Assembly (NCBI RefSeq): GCF_023898315.1
Contig: NC_064616.1
Location: forward strand, 710,115,389-710,179,388
DNA: 64,000 bases
From: Schistocerca nitens
Lineage: Eukaryota > Arthropoda > Insecta > Orthoptera > Acrididae
Direction: 5' to 3'
This document shows positions 32,620 through 45,279 of the stretch, in pieces. The position numbers and the translations under genes were made by a program. Numbering within the stretch: position 1 is the first letter of the stretch; the number at the start of each line of letters is the position of its first letter. Under the pieces are notes generated by a model. It did not search any database and was not told where the DNA came from. It saw nothing but the letters and a program-made list of their open reading frames with translations.

Positions 32620-34800
32620 GACAGCAACAGTTACTGCCAGTTTTATCATACCTGCCAGCAGAAGTGAACCTCTTGAGTTTATAGCTACAACACTTAAAGA
32701 CACCAGGTTATCAAGGAAGAATAATATCTTCAAACTTTAGTAAGGCTCATTTAAAAGTGTTGCATTAATAATAATTACAGGAAAAATATTAGCTGCTAAT
32801 GTCTCACCATGTGCATCAGGAGGGCGACAGAAAATGTATGTCTTGGAGGGTGCAGAAGTCAACCTTGTACAGGATGTACACATTACACTTCACAAAATGG
32901 AGATCACCAACATTCAAGAAATGTTCGAAACAAACCATTAATTTTCTCCCTGAGCACCAAATGACAAATTGTGTGCCACAGTGATCATAAAGAGTCTCAC
33001 CATCAAGATTGTTGGCAAACTCCTTGGGAGTTACAAACCATGCAGAATGTTCAGCTGGGTATCCACTTGTAAAGAATGCACATAGAATCATATTGGTGTA
33101 ATGGGGTGATGAGAACAGATGGAATATAATGACATGCAACTGAATGTGAAACAGTCAGTCATGGAGCTCAGCGTGAAACTTGCCAGTCTTTAAGGCGTAG
33201 TTGCAGATAGTGCAGTAATGTTTTCTACATAAGGAAGAAACAAACATCGAGAGGCTGAATTTGTACAATGGTTCCAGGTGGTATGAACTACAATGTCATA
33301 TGCTTTTCAGGAGGGACAGTTTTCTCTAAAAGGAGTAAAATTGTTATATGAAGACCAGTAATCGAGCGAAAGCAAGTTGTTTTGGTCAGCTATTGTCCAA
33401 AAGCAATGCTAATACTATACTTTTTGTCCTCTTATGCCCATTTTCTGACACTTTCTTGCTGGGATGTAAGTATCCCCTACTGCCCTTGCAAGACCATGCA
33501 CACAAGAAAGAATCACAGAGAGCAGAGCACCTTCAACTTCTCACTGCACAATAAATAACTTTCCAGCTAATCTACCAACAAGATTAATAGTCAGCATTAT
33601 TGTGTATGAATGTGTTAAGGCATTTATGTTAGTTGATCTTGAAAACAAATTCCTTACTGAATGATGGGATAGGTTTGTTTATCTCATCTACAAATTTTTG
33701 GTCCGATTCCGCAGTTTGCTGTGCGCCGTCTCAGGTAAACGCTTTGTTTGAAATTTCATTATCTCATGTCTTCCAATTCTGTAGTACTGTTTGAAGTTAT
33801 GCTACCATCCACTGCTCCTGTTGAAACCACTGTAATCTATGTTGCTCACAATTTGACATTAATAACATGTTGTTGTTGTGGTCTTCAGTCCTGAGACTGG
33901 TTTGATGCATTAATAACATAGTAAGCTATTACCATGCACATGGTGTAAATTCTATCGAGCACCCTTGAAATGCACAGACACCAGTTTTTGTAACAAATGC
34001 ACCTTGCCCTTCCTTGAATATGTGTGGTTTTTCTTGTGCACTACACGGTCATATTGCTGCAGACTTATTTGAAATCTGTTCTTAATTATTTTTTACTCTG
34101 CTGTGGATGATCTTCCACATATGTAATTGTGTTTGGAACCTGCTCCTTGGACAATGATTGTCCTTTACAACATCACTGGAGACAGGATTTGTGGTTGCCT
34201 GTCCGACAAGGATAATTAACTACATGGCTCAATATCTGTTTTAGTATAATATACATTGTCCACCCTGTTGAGCATATGACACCACACATTGCACTGACTC
34301 ATTTTGCATAAACACTTATGTTTCATCTGCCACTTCTTTCTCACTCTGCAAAATTTGTTAGGTACTTTTCTGATGAAATGTCAACTTTGGCAGCTGCTGC
34401 TGTAGATATAATGTGATGTTTGTTTTGTTCATCATTGCCATTGCTCTGCTTTGTAATGACATGCAACCGCACTGTAGCACTGTTGTGAGTTACTCTTCGA
34501 CTAAGCAGCTCAAGTTCTCTCTGTAGCCTCATATTGTGCTCACCTTTGGATATCTCCAGTCCCACACCCTGTTGCCATTAGCAGTCAATATTGTGGTTGC
34601 ATGGTAGACAATATGTGGAACGTCGAATGCCATAAACAGCATTGGCCATTTGCAACCTTGCACTTCGGGGGGTTCCTTGTTAGACATTTTAGACCTTGTA
34701 CAGGAAAATACTCCAAGCTTCTGAACATCTTGTAGTTTTTTTCCCTTTTTCTCTATTATCATTTGTAAATATTTCTTTTAGCCTATGGACTTAACAACCA
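32620..34800 (-). pseudogene. Tigger/pogo-like DDE transposase relic
   Basis: Read on the minus strand, decayed pieces of a DDE transposase appear in order. NIDYSGFN contains a candidate first Asp (codon about 33836-33838). LDYWSSYNNFTPF contains a candidate second Asp (33361-33363). PPGTIVQIQPLDVCFF contains a candidate third Asp (33246-33248), about 37 residues on. A Cys-containing tail, SGYPAEHSAWFVTPKEFANN then GRKLMVCFEHFL, lies at 32830-33100. I recognise this set from Tc1/mariner-superfamily, Tigger-like insect transposases. The frames 34341-34565 and 34529-34762 may be its N-terminal part but carry no clear motif. Frames change several times. Inverted ends were not found. Confidence 0.5.
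33869..33907 (-). mobile_element. 39-bp LINE 3' end with 12-bp target duplication
   Basis: Only 39 bp lie between two perfect copies of CATTAATAACAT (33857-33868 and 33908-33919). On the minus strand the insert ends in a CAACAACAAC tail after CAGTCTCAGGACTGAAGACC, the 3' end I associate with a common arthropod RTE-like LINE. It is an extremely 5'-truncated insertion inside the Tigger-like relic. Confidence 0.85.
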
Positions 34801-35285
34801 GAACAGTGCTCCCTCTTACATAAAGTGCATGGGCTCAGTTTTTTGTAACTAATCATAGCCTCAATAGTGGCAGTCTCCAGTGAATATCTTCTATGATGTT
34901 AATTATTTGTGAGCATGATTGAAAAGATTTTCCTGCACTTTGTATCATGTTCCCTATTGTTGAATGGAAACTCCACAATTTTTGTCTAAATATCATCATC
35001 AATCCTTTATTACATACAGATTAAAAACAAAGTATTAACAATGGTTTGTAACATTTTGAGCTAAAATAGTGCTACATATACAAATTCTTGTGCTTTTCCT
35101 AACTAATATTTTTTGAGAAAGCTTCAGGATATGCATAAACACTCTTTAAAATAGTGAATGTATAACTCTTCTCATTAACACATTAACTGCCAATTTTTTT
35201 CTTCAGTCTACATTTATTTCCATGTTGCCTGATTGACATAGGATGGGAATAGGAATGTGAAATTAAAAAGTAACCTAAAAATAAA
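34801..35285. other. No recognised feature
   Basis: AT-rich sequence between the Tigger-like and piggyBac relics. No motif seen. Confidence 0.35.
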
Positions 35286-35393
35286 CACTATATTTTAGGC
35301 AATCCCCAAATGGGGATCATGGCCCATTCCACTCTCCTTTTATGTTTTGTTTCATATTTTGTGCCAGGCAACAAAGCATTGAAGATGGAGTCC

Positions 35394-35523
35394 CACATTG
35401 CACACGGAGCACTGATACCTTGCATTTTTCTTTCAGATTTCACATTTTCTTTCTTTCCCACATTGCACACAGAGCACTCATACTTTGCATTTTTCTTTCA
35501 GATTTCACATGTTCTTTCTTTCC
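35394..35523. repeat. 65-bp tandem duplication
   Basis: CACATTGCACAC starts at 35394 and again at 35459. The two units differ at a few positions. It duplicates part of the piggyBac-like C-terminal region. Confidence 0.85.
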
Positions 35524-36282
35524 CCAATGTCGTATGCTCAATCATGTGTTCATTTCAGAAGGCCTGAGTTCAACTGGAATATGTTAAGTGGCAGTCTTCA
35601 TATATGGTGGGTGTGCTGCCATTTTTGGATCAAAAGCAGTAGATGATTCAGCACGATATGCCCTTCCCATCATCCTTCTGAAATGGAACAGTGGAATGTT
35701 TTCTTTTGTGAGGCAGTAAATGATAGAAACCATACACAACCCACTGTTTGAATCTAAATCTCACTGGTTTCCTGTGAATGAATTATTTTAGAGTATGGTA
35801 TTTGCAGTATCGAACCATTTGTTCATCAATGCTCAGGCTCTCAGAAAAAACTTGAAATTTTATGTAATTCTTATTCTGCAAGTCCATTATGGCAAGAATT
35901 TTGAAAAGTTTATCTCTTTTGTCATCTGAAATTATGTTCAGATCTGTGTTGTCATTGAAGTGGAGATGGCATTTGATTTCCAGATATCTGTTGTGGCTTA
36001 TACACTGTTGTATTAACTTTATATCAAAGTCATCTTTATTTCAGTATAACTGTTCCTGTGGGAAAACATGGTATCCAGTGAAGAGCAATATGCTTAAGAA
36101 CTTTTTATGCATTCATTGTATCAAATTTGTAATTACTGTGTGTAGTGTATTGGACACTTTCACTGGCAATCAAATTCAGTATTTGTTTATCAAAAAATTC
36201 CTCAAAGCAGTCAGCTGCAGACTTCACTTTTAGTGCTCCTACCAAATGTCATTAGTGCGCTGTTAGATTTCTGCTAGATTGG

Positions 36283-36480
36283 TGCCGGCCAGTGTGTCTG
36301 AGCGGTTCTAGGCACTTCAGTCTGGAACTGCGTGACCGCTACGGTCGCAGGTTCAAATCCTGCCTCAGCCATGGATGTGTGTGATGTTCTGATATTAGTT
36401 AGGTTTAAGTAGTTCTAAGTCCTAGGGGACTGATGACCTCAGAAGTTAAGTCCCATAGTGCTCAGAGCCATTTGAACCAT
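36283..36480 (+). mobile_element. SINE, head type A, plus strand, inside piggyBac relic
   Basis: Full-length type A with head CGGTTCTAGGC at the left and tail CTCAGAGCCATTTGAACCA at the right. The flanks TTTCTGCTAG (36268-36277) and TTTTTGCTAG (36481-36490) are a probable target duplication with one mismatch. Confidence 0.88.
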
Positions 36481-36889
36481 TTTTTGCTAGTGCAGGTTTT
36501 ACTGTAAGTTGCATCTTCAGTTATTCAGTTAGAATCGGTATTAGCATTCATTTTGTTCTTTCAGTGTCCTGTATTTTCATCATCCTACCATTCTTCATTA
36601 ATGTGAACTTCCAAGGTACCTGGAATATCAGCTGAAGGAGTATCTTCCAAGATAATTTCATGGATACCATCAGTCAGACATCTCATCAATGTGCTCTGCA
36701 GGCAGCTGGAAGGTGGTGTGATCTCACTCACTTCACCCTCATCACCAGAAGGAGCCATGAAATTGGGGTCATTTACAGTGTCTTCACTTTCCCTTACAGA
36801 TGTACTTTATAGCAACTCTCCCCAAATGGAGATTGAAATTCAGAGAGCCATCATGGGAAATAGAATAAGCCTTGGAAATGAGCTTATAG

Positions 36890-37082
36890 GCCGGCTGGTG
36901 TGGCCGTGCAGTTCTAGGTGCTTCAGTCTGGAACCACGTGACCGATATGGTCGCAAGTTCGAATCCTGCCTCGGGTGTGGATGTGTGTGATGTCCTTAGG
37001 TTAGTTAGGTTTAATTAGTTCTAAGTTCTAGGCGACTGATGACCTCAGAAGTTAAGTTGCATAGTGCTCAGAGCCATTTGAA
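36890..37082 (+). mobile_element. SINE, head type A, plus strand
   Basis: A diverged full-length copy. The flanking CTTATAG (36883-36889 and 37083-37089) is the visible part of the target duplication. It lies at the N-terminal edge of the piggyBac relic. Confidence 0.85.
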
Positions 37083-37089
37083 CTTATAG

Positions 37090-37955
37090 TAAACATCTTC
37101 TAATACTGATACAGAACACACCAGTACATAGTGCCTGAGGTTATTTATATAATAATATAAATTATGCTATTTTGAAAATGTTCAATTCTTGTAACTGTGA
37201 GAAACTTTGTTTCTTCACACAAATAACCCTGTACAGTTCACTCGTATAACAACAACTGACTAATAATCAATGCATAATTGTGACAAAGGTCTAGACAACA
37301 ATGAAAAATAGTAACAATTGCTGCCAACGTAATTACTAACACAAAATTTCCATGAAGAGATAAACCCCCAAGTCACACACTTAGTGATATTAAGAGTACA
37401 ATATTCTTCAGCATCTGTCAAAAATTGTATAGGCATCTAGAACTTTCACAGTTTCATAGCTAGTAGTGTATTTTCAGCTCAAAATAAATGTGCCAATTGG
37501 TGGTAAAAGCAAATATTCAGACTTTCGGGCTTCAGTATCAATAAATTTCTGAATAAAAGTAATGACAGATGCCAAAGCTTGCACCAAAGTTTCCAATGGG
37601 ATTTCTGTGTAGCCTACTTGAAGAATCTCACCTCAAAATGTGTCCAGTTTATACCCTGTGTGTGGCTGAGTGCCATACTCAAGTCACTGCTGGTTCTGCA
37701 CCGCAGTAGCATTCTCAAACTTTAGTGCCAGTTAATAACCTGCTTTCCCTTGTCAAAGTTAAAATGTGCATTTACCACCTTTGCATTAAATTGTTACCAC
37801 TGACAGGGTTTCACAGCTAGAGCACTGATTCTGTTGCCATGTATTGACAAAATATAAAATTACTTTTTTCCCAGAAATTCAACTTTATAGGCAGAAAACC
37901 ACATTTTCTATTATAGTTCATTCTGAGATCCATTTTTCTGCACTCTTTATATGCT
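37090..37955. other. No recognised feature
   Basis: Unassigned AT-rich sequence between a SINE and a Tc1-like element. Confidence 0.35.
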
Positions 37956-39243
37956 GCCTGACAAAAAAAGGGAAGCATGTGGCAGACATGGTCAGATGTC
38001 AATGTAACTTTGTAACATATACACCATTGGTGGGTGTATAAATGAAATAGAGATGCAATTCTCTGTGATAGGCAGAATGACCAGAGTGCTCGACTGATCA
38101 CTGTGAAGAACATGAGATGCCGCATACCCATGTGAGACAATGTTATTAGCACATAACAGAGTTTCAAGGGAGTTTCGTTGTGAGTCTTCTTTTGCTAGCT
38201 GTCAAGTAATGCAATATCAAGATATTTTTAGGCATTTTGATCTGACAGTGGCCCAGACTTGGACTGTATGTGAACATGAGGACAGGCATATTCATCATAA
38301 AGCTTCCAGTGGACCATATATGACCAGTTAAGAGGGTCAGCAGAATGTGCACCAAGCACATTGTAACCCCTTCACTGTGGCTGCCATCTGAGATAAAGCT
38401 TTGGTCTCCCTACAACAATGTGTCATTCCATACTAATGGTTGGAGACTAGCAGTGGCCATACTAGGAATTTGCCATGTCATCTGTATGCTGCTGTTAACA
38501 CAACAAGACAAATGGCTACATTTGCAGTGGTACCATGACCTAGAGCATGGACTGATGATCAATGGCATTGTAGTAATGCTTTGTCATGAATCACTGTCCT
38601 GCACTACTCTGTGCTGACTGTCTTTGGTGAGCATGGCAGTTACTTGAGTAGAGATACCATTCTTCCAATATTCTGGAGAGACACAGCAGTACTACTCTAT
38701 TATAACTTCAGGTCATGGCTGGTAGTGAGGGAAGGAACTCTGATGGACAATGATGTACCATATACACTCTGCAACCTCATGTGTTATGTCTCATTTGACA
38801 GTATTTGGTGCCATTTTTCAACAGTACATTGCTCATCCATGCATAGCACATATCTCTTTGAACTGTGTGTGTGCTTGCTGAGGTATTTCTGTAGCCAGCA
38901 AAATCCATAGATCTGTCCCTGATAGAACGTTGGTGTGACCAGCTGGGATGTCAACTCAGTCCCAGTGCCATTGTCCATGGTATCAAGAACCAGTTATAAT
39001 AGTGGCAGGGTAGCTTGCCTCAGGAAAAGACAATCATTTTGTGACGCTCTTCCCAACTGAAGCAGTGCATGCATCCAGCCCAGAGGGTCTACAACATCAT
39101 ACTGACAAGTGGGTACCTACTGCAAAGTTCTTTGTAAATTTGACTTGATTTTGTAATCAGTGAAATAACACTGCATACTTTCTCAACCTGTGAAGTTTCA
39201 TTTGAATTCTTCCTCATCTTCTGGATGCTTCACTTTGTCAGGC
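37956..39243 (+). mobile_element. Tc1-like DNA transposon, second family, decayed
   Basis: Inverted ends: GCCTGACAAAAAAAGGGAAG at 37956, and in reverse from 39243 GCCTGACAAAGTGAAGCATC. The length of 1288 bp fits Tc1-like elements. Inside, CHESLSC near 38585 is a relic of the first catalytic motif. IDLSLIERWCDQLGCQLSPS near 38908-38965 corresponds to the SPDLSPIEHVWDQLG motif that carries the last acidic residue. ACIQPRG near 39070 matches the C-terminus. Stops and frame changes are frequent. It is a different family from 1-464 and 3675-5093. Confidence 0.8.
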
Positions 39244-40144
39244 TTTGTAATTGATTAATAAATGGAATTTATTTGTATGTTGTCAGGCATTTGTAAGGTT
39301 TCATAAAGAAATGGACTGAAAATGCTTTTTAATTATGTATACAAGAAGTAATTTGTTAGAGCTGTTTGTCTAAATATATGTTTATGGCAGGCTTATTTAT
39401 TGTTAGGTAGGTCTCTGGATTGTGTTTGAAACAGTTTTGCAAGCATGAGTGGTCAATATTTATGCAGTTTCACTAGCTAACCTAACTGCTGATAAGGTAC
39501 TTGAACTATTAAAAGCCATACACAAGATGTAAAGAAAACCTATAAATCTTGCAGGGAAAGGTTTGAGGGAGATAAGACTAATGCACAAAAATTTGCAGTG
39601 TACTGGCAACTAATAACTAAAGAAACCAATTTTTTACAGGGTGTGATGGTGGGTTCTAAAACTATGTTCCTTTTACTAATTCTGGATGCAGTTTGATGTA
39701 ACAGGTGAAGAAACGTGCTTTAACTCTCTAAAATACTTATAAAAAGCAGATTTCTCTTCCTCAAGCTCTTGTACAATGTGTGAAATTCCCTTACTATACT
39801 ACCGAATGACATTTTACAAAGACATTCTTTTTTATATTGTTTTGTACTCCAGTCTTCCTTGTCTAATATATGAGCTATCCCCTGCAAGCTGCAAACCATT
39901 TGGTTCCAATGTACATTATTTTCTTACAAATGTGGACATCAGCAACCACATATATAAGCTACCTCATTGTGTATGTGTACTTCGCATGTAAATACAGTTG
40001 AAAATCATCTTGTGAAGATTGCAATTCCCATGAAGAAACTGTTCAGGATAGCCATGCAAGTTAAGATCACATGACTTGAATTGACTTTGTGCCTTGATGT
40101 GGAGGTAGATGTGAATACACCTTGATGTGACACTGCCATGAAAT
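39244..40144. other. No recognised feature
   Basis: Unassigned sequence before the LTR element. No motif-bearing frame seen. Confidence 0.35.
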
Positions 40145-40830
40145 TATAAGGTTACAGATATAGTTACTCCTGGAGTATCGATATCTGAGCCTAGTGCAGG
40201 AGCACTGCTGCCAGGAGAAATCACAGTGATAGAGAAGCTTGGTTTGGTGGCAGCTGTTACGAGTGGCATTGAAGGCAAGGTGTAGTGGGATCGTGACTGG
40301 AGCTCAGATGAGGTTGGATGTTATATGCCCATGTGCCTTGGGAAGTTTGCTAAAACCATTAAATGCAGTGTTTGTGGCAGGGATTGAGAACTCATCAGTA
40401 TTAGAAGTGAGTCATTGGCAAAGATCGTTAGAAGCAATGTTTACTTCAGAAAAGTAATAACAAGCTGAAACAAGAGTGGATGTCAGTATGTGTGCACAGA
40501 AATATTAGGAATGTGTACCATGCCTTGTACTAAAGACAATAAACCTGTCACCTCTATGAAGTCAGTGTCTCCTTTTGAATATTTTTCATATTTATTAGAA
40601 CTGAGTGAGAAAATTTTTAATGGCAAGTGCAGTGATTTTGATAGGGCAGGTACCGGTAGGCACATGATCCAATTTTCAGTCTTCAGTTGTATGTTCCTTG
40701 GGGAGTAAAATGCCCACTCTAATCTGTGCAACATAAACATCAGTCTGATCACTGTAGTTATATCAGCACAGCTGGTTTTAGAGAGAAACTTGGCTGTCAT
40801 AGGTACAAATAACAGAGTAGGCATCTTACA
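40145..40830 (+). repeat. Left LTR of the fossil element
   Basis: Shares with 45280-45979 the landmarks TAGTTACTCCTGGAGTATC, GAAAAGTAATAACAAGCTGA, GACAATAAACCT and CACAGCTGGTTTTAGAG in the same order. The left edge is set by similarity. Confidence 0.85.
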
Positions 40831-43800
40831 CTTGGCGGCACATGAAAGGACTTCCCGAATTTGTAGTTACCCTCGGAAGAAAGAACAGATGTGAACTGTG
40901 AGTTCAAACAGGAAAAATATAGTAAACAACTTGGGTGCAGTAAGCAGATGCCATGGTGCCACAAGCAGTTGACTGTGGGTAAGCAGAGATCAGCAGACAG
41001 AGAATGAAAAGTAGGTGTCACAAATGCCTAAGCCATTAAATTTTTGAAAGGTTAGAGAAGAGAAGAAGAGAAGATCAGGAAATTTTTAGCAAACAAATTA
41101 TGGATTTCATGAAGGAAGATTTTAAAGAAGTGCAGTCATCAATGGCATCAAAGGAAGATTTTAAAAAGTAGAGGAAAAATTGGAAATACAAGAACAAACA
41201 ATTAACAGCTTAGTAATAAAATGTAAAAAGGACATAAATGAACAAATAGGAAAGATAAAAGGAACAGTCAGCAGTGAATAAGAAATTAACATGGCAGATG
41301 AACTTGCAAAAGGCCAAAATCAGTGAAATTCACGAAAGGCAAACTGTATTAGAAGATAGTGTGTTAGCGCTTTCAGTTCTCACAAATGACACCACACAAT
41401 GTCAAGATAAGACAGCCAAAGAGGGTTCATGAATTTGAGAAAAAGGTAGTCTGTAAGCCAATGTGTACAAGGGTTACAACAAACTGTTGAGCACAACAGG
41501 TCGATGTGATAGTGAAAAGTAAATCAACATAGGAATTAGGAGCTTATACTGGACAAACAACTGTGCTTGGTAAAAATTACCAACAGGTTGAGTTCCTTAA
41601 CAGTCACAAATTCAGCAAATTCCATCTAAGGGAAAACTGCACCTCATAACTTTCATTAGCAATTTTAGTGGCCTGTTACCTACAAGTTGGGACGATAAAA
41701 CAAAAACTGTGTACATGGTGAGTCAGATGAAAGACAAAGCCTATAATTGGGGTATGAGGTTAGAAAAGAAATGAATGTCATACCAAGAATTTGAGAAAAT
41801 GTTTCTGAATGAATATTGGTCACAAAGTGAACAAGATGATATACTAATATCTAATTTCAACTACCCATACAAGAGGAGACTGGATAGGACATGTGCTGAA
41901 TTTTTAGAAAATGAACTTGAAAGGAACCAGTACTTAAGTACTCTGTCCGTCAATCAAGCAAGGATGATATTCACCCAAATGGAGAGAGAAGAAAGACAAG
42001 GGGAAGCGTTTAGAGAAAATTTTGGCAATGCCCAGCCACAGCCAGAAGGGTGGCATAAAATGGAATGAAGAAATGAAGTTTGTACACCATGTGGCAGATG
42101 ATGAGATGGCTACAGATACAGAAGCTGTGGGGAGCAGAGATACCGCAAACAGGAGGAAGATGAGCATAATGCATGTGGGAACAAATGTGACACTTGCAAG
42201 ATAGTGAGTGGAGCAGAAGCTTTCACTGGTAATCTGATGGAAAACAGGCTGTAGTTTCAGGTGTTTCCCAACCTGAAGTAGATGAAGCATGTCTGCAACA
42301 TTACAGTGTGAATGAGACTGGTGAGGTTTTTGTAATAACAAGACTGATTAAGAGATGACCAAACAGAATTGATAAAGAAAGAGGTAATTGGTGATAAGTC
42401 AGTAATGGTACTGGTTACAAAAACTGAAATATATGAAAGAAAAACAAGAACTATGACTCTGGAAATGACCTGTATGCAGTTGCCAACAATGTTTACAATG
42501 CATTATTAGCAGAGAATGCAGAAATACCAAGTGTTCCTGTGACAGATTTAAAGATTAAAGGACCTGTGAAAGAAGCTGGAAAACCAATTAGTTGTCAGTC
42601 CATGTTACAAGTTAAAATAAATGGAGGAATGTATCAAATGGGCAATTTATTAGTGGATCAGATTGGCTCACCAAGTAGGGACTGGAAATAGGTACAGAAG
42701 GAATGAGATAAGAAGAGGAGGAGATGGTGGAGCAAAGAAAATTTGATATAGAAAAAGGATGGCAATTGATAGGAAATTTTCACAAGTCTACCAAGTAGTT
42801 GAAACGGAAGGAAGTGAAAATGATGTGTCAGAGGCTTACAAGGTCAAAACAAAAAGTTTAGAGTAATTGGGACAGCAACATAAACTTAATCCAGATGAAG
42901 TGTGTTCAAAAATTATTGGCATTGTGACGTTGGCACCAAGAGGAGGAGGAGAATTATTCAAGTTGACTGGAGAACATAAAAAGGTACTCATTCAAAAACC
43001 AGGGATCAAAATAAATCCACACAAACCATATTTTGTGCCTCCATATAAAATACCTCAAGCAAGGAAGGAAGCCATCAAAAAGGAGCTCCAAAGGATGATG
43101 CCATCCGGAGTAATTGAATGAGCCAGGAGTCAGTTCAACAGCTCTTTTGATGGTGGTCATGAAAAGAAATGGGAAGGTTCACTTGGCTGTAGATGCAAGA
43201 CAAGCAAATAAGCTATTTGGACCTGAAAGAGACCAACCCGTAAATATGGAAGAAATACTTCAAAGATGTAGAGGGAGAAAAATTTTTACAAGCCTAGATT
43301 TGACGTCATGTTCACACCACTTTTATTTGAAAGACATTGTTATATTTCAAGTTGAATGTATGTGTTTCAGCATCTGCAAAGACATTTTCTAGAGCACTGG
43401 GTTAAGAATTATTGAAAACAAGTAACTGTGTACATTGATAATTTGCCAATAACCAGCAAAGCCCAGAAGGAGCATTTGCAAATGCTAAGGGAATTTGCAC
43501 AGAAAAGAGCATGTGGGAAACATTAAATGATATTTTGACAATGAAACTATATCTGACAACTAAAGATGTGAGGTGGCATAAAGAAAAGAAGAAACTGTGA
43601 TATTGTAAGGAATAATGTAATTTGTACACCTGTGTGAAATTCTTGTTTTAATCTGTGAAGTGCTATTGACCATGTGAAATTTAAATAGTTTAGGTCGGTG
43701 CCCATAGCCAGCACAGTTAGGACAATTAAATGTGTGTAATAGATCTGTGATACACTAGGTGAAGTTGTGGCCTAGTGTTTTTCAGACACACATTATGGTG

Positions 43801-45279
43801 TGATGCACCATTTAGCTTGAGACAGCTTGGAAGCATGTGAACATTGAAGCAGACATGGCTCTTGCTCATTTGTCACTAGACACTCATCACCAGTGACAGC
43901 CAGCGGTCCAACTTGTCACTAGCGGGAGCAGAACCATCACAAATACTGTAATGGCAGGGATACATTACAACCTACAGTGAGAGGTGGCAAAGTGGACAAT
44001 TCGGCATGACACGGAGGCACATGGACAAGTCCAAGGCTGTAGTATTGTGAGTTGCCACTAGGAAAATCTGTAGTCACAGACAGCAAAATGGCTTCAGTGC
44101 AGCAGCAACAAATTCAGAAGTCTTAGACAGTGCTCAGAAGGGCACAAGCAAAGCTAATTGCAGAGTCATCACCAGGGGGCAGCAGCAGTGTGTCAACCTC
44201 AATGGCAGTGAGCAGAGCTGATTCCCAGCTACATAGTGGCCATTGTTTGGCTGCTTCAGTGGAGATTGGTGTCAGTGTTTGGTGCAGACTGGAGGGAGAC
44301 TGTGAACAATGCACCGGGTAGCTGAGTGGAGTGAAACTGCTAGCTGCTACCATTATACGCACACATGGGCACGATGTCATTGCAGGTGATGCTGTGTTGT
44401 GAAATGTGTGCAGGATCTCCATGAGTCAATTAAACCACAGTACATGATGTTAAGTAAAAAAAAAATGGTGATGTGGAAAACAACAAACATATGCATATTT
44501 ATTAGATTAGTTGTATAATACAGTTGTGTACAACAAAAAGTAATTATCTTCAATTTATTGAAAATAAATAAAAGAAAATTAAATTAAAATAACTACCATT
44601 TTAAGTTAAATCAAATTTATGCAAATTTGAATTTTTGAGACACAAACTGCTTCTAATTTCTATGAATAATATGTTCCTGGTTTTCATTAAAGTTCAATTT
44701 GATAGTCTAGTTAACTTTCATATAATTAGCAACAATCACTATAGAGTAAGGCAATTATGTTACAATTCTGAGTAAATAATAATTTTTCATGCATAAAATT
44801 CCACCATGTATATAATTTTTTACACTTGTATATGGAAATAATATTCATATATTTGAATAACTTTACCTTATTAGCTATTTGAATTACCATCTGTATTGGA
44901 CACTGTTTGTGATATTTGTGAATGTATTTTAATGGGTATTTTTTGGGCTGTTGTGATCTATCTTTTTCAGGTTTGGTTTATGTGAAACACAGACTATATT
45001 TTCAAATTTCTTTAAATTGAAAACTAAATATTTTTGTGTTTTTCTACAGATACATTTCATGTATCATTGTAAAATGTTCTTCAAAAGTTAGGAGGTACGA
45101 GTTATGATATGAATGGTGTTTTCTTATTAATGTTTTCTAGGCTATTCATCCTGAGAATACCACTGCAGTAAATTCTTCAGAATTTGGGAAGGGAGAGTTT
45201 CCTTCCAGTCTGTCCCACAGGGAAAGAGAGTTTTTCTTTTTTCTTTTTTCAAAATTTTGAAAACATCTAAGGTGGGAGA

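Larger units (their letters stand above)
35286..36880 (-). pseudogene. piggyBac-like transposase relic 1, catalytic middle missing
   Basis: On the minus strand an acidic N-terminus (VRESEDTVNDPNFMAPSGDE, about 36710-36800) is followed by FEEFFDKQILNLIASESVQY (about 36150-36215). Then come HFNDNTDLN, SLSIDEQMVRYCKYHTLK (about 35790-35845) and KPVRFRFKQWVVYG, all typical of piggyBac. The frame then jumps to a Cys-rich C-terminus, YQCSVCNVGLHLQCFVAWH (about 35360-35420). The core that normally holds the later catalytic residues is absent, so a large internal deletion occurred. A type-A SINE sits at 36283-36480. No TTAA-flanked ends were identified. Confidence 0.75.

Noticed and set aside
4093-37082. 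tRNA genes at SINE heads
   Set aside because: A and B boxes are present, but each is fused to a SINE body with target duplications. These are SINE promoters, not tRNA genes.
41775-42068. Possible host exon encoding a polar 97-residue protein
   Set aside because: Its position between LTRs and its resemblance to Gag-like text make it part of the Ty3/gypsy fossil.
44088-44422. Host-like small protein near MASVQQQQ
   Set aside because: It lies inside the LTR fossil, is short, and has no recognisable domain or splice context. Left unassigned.
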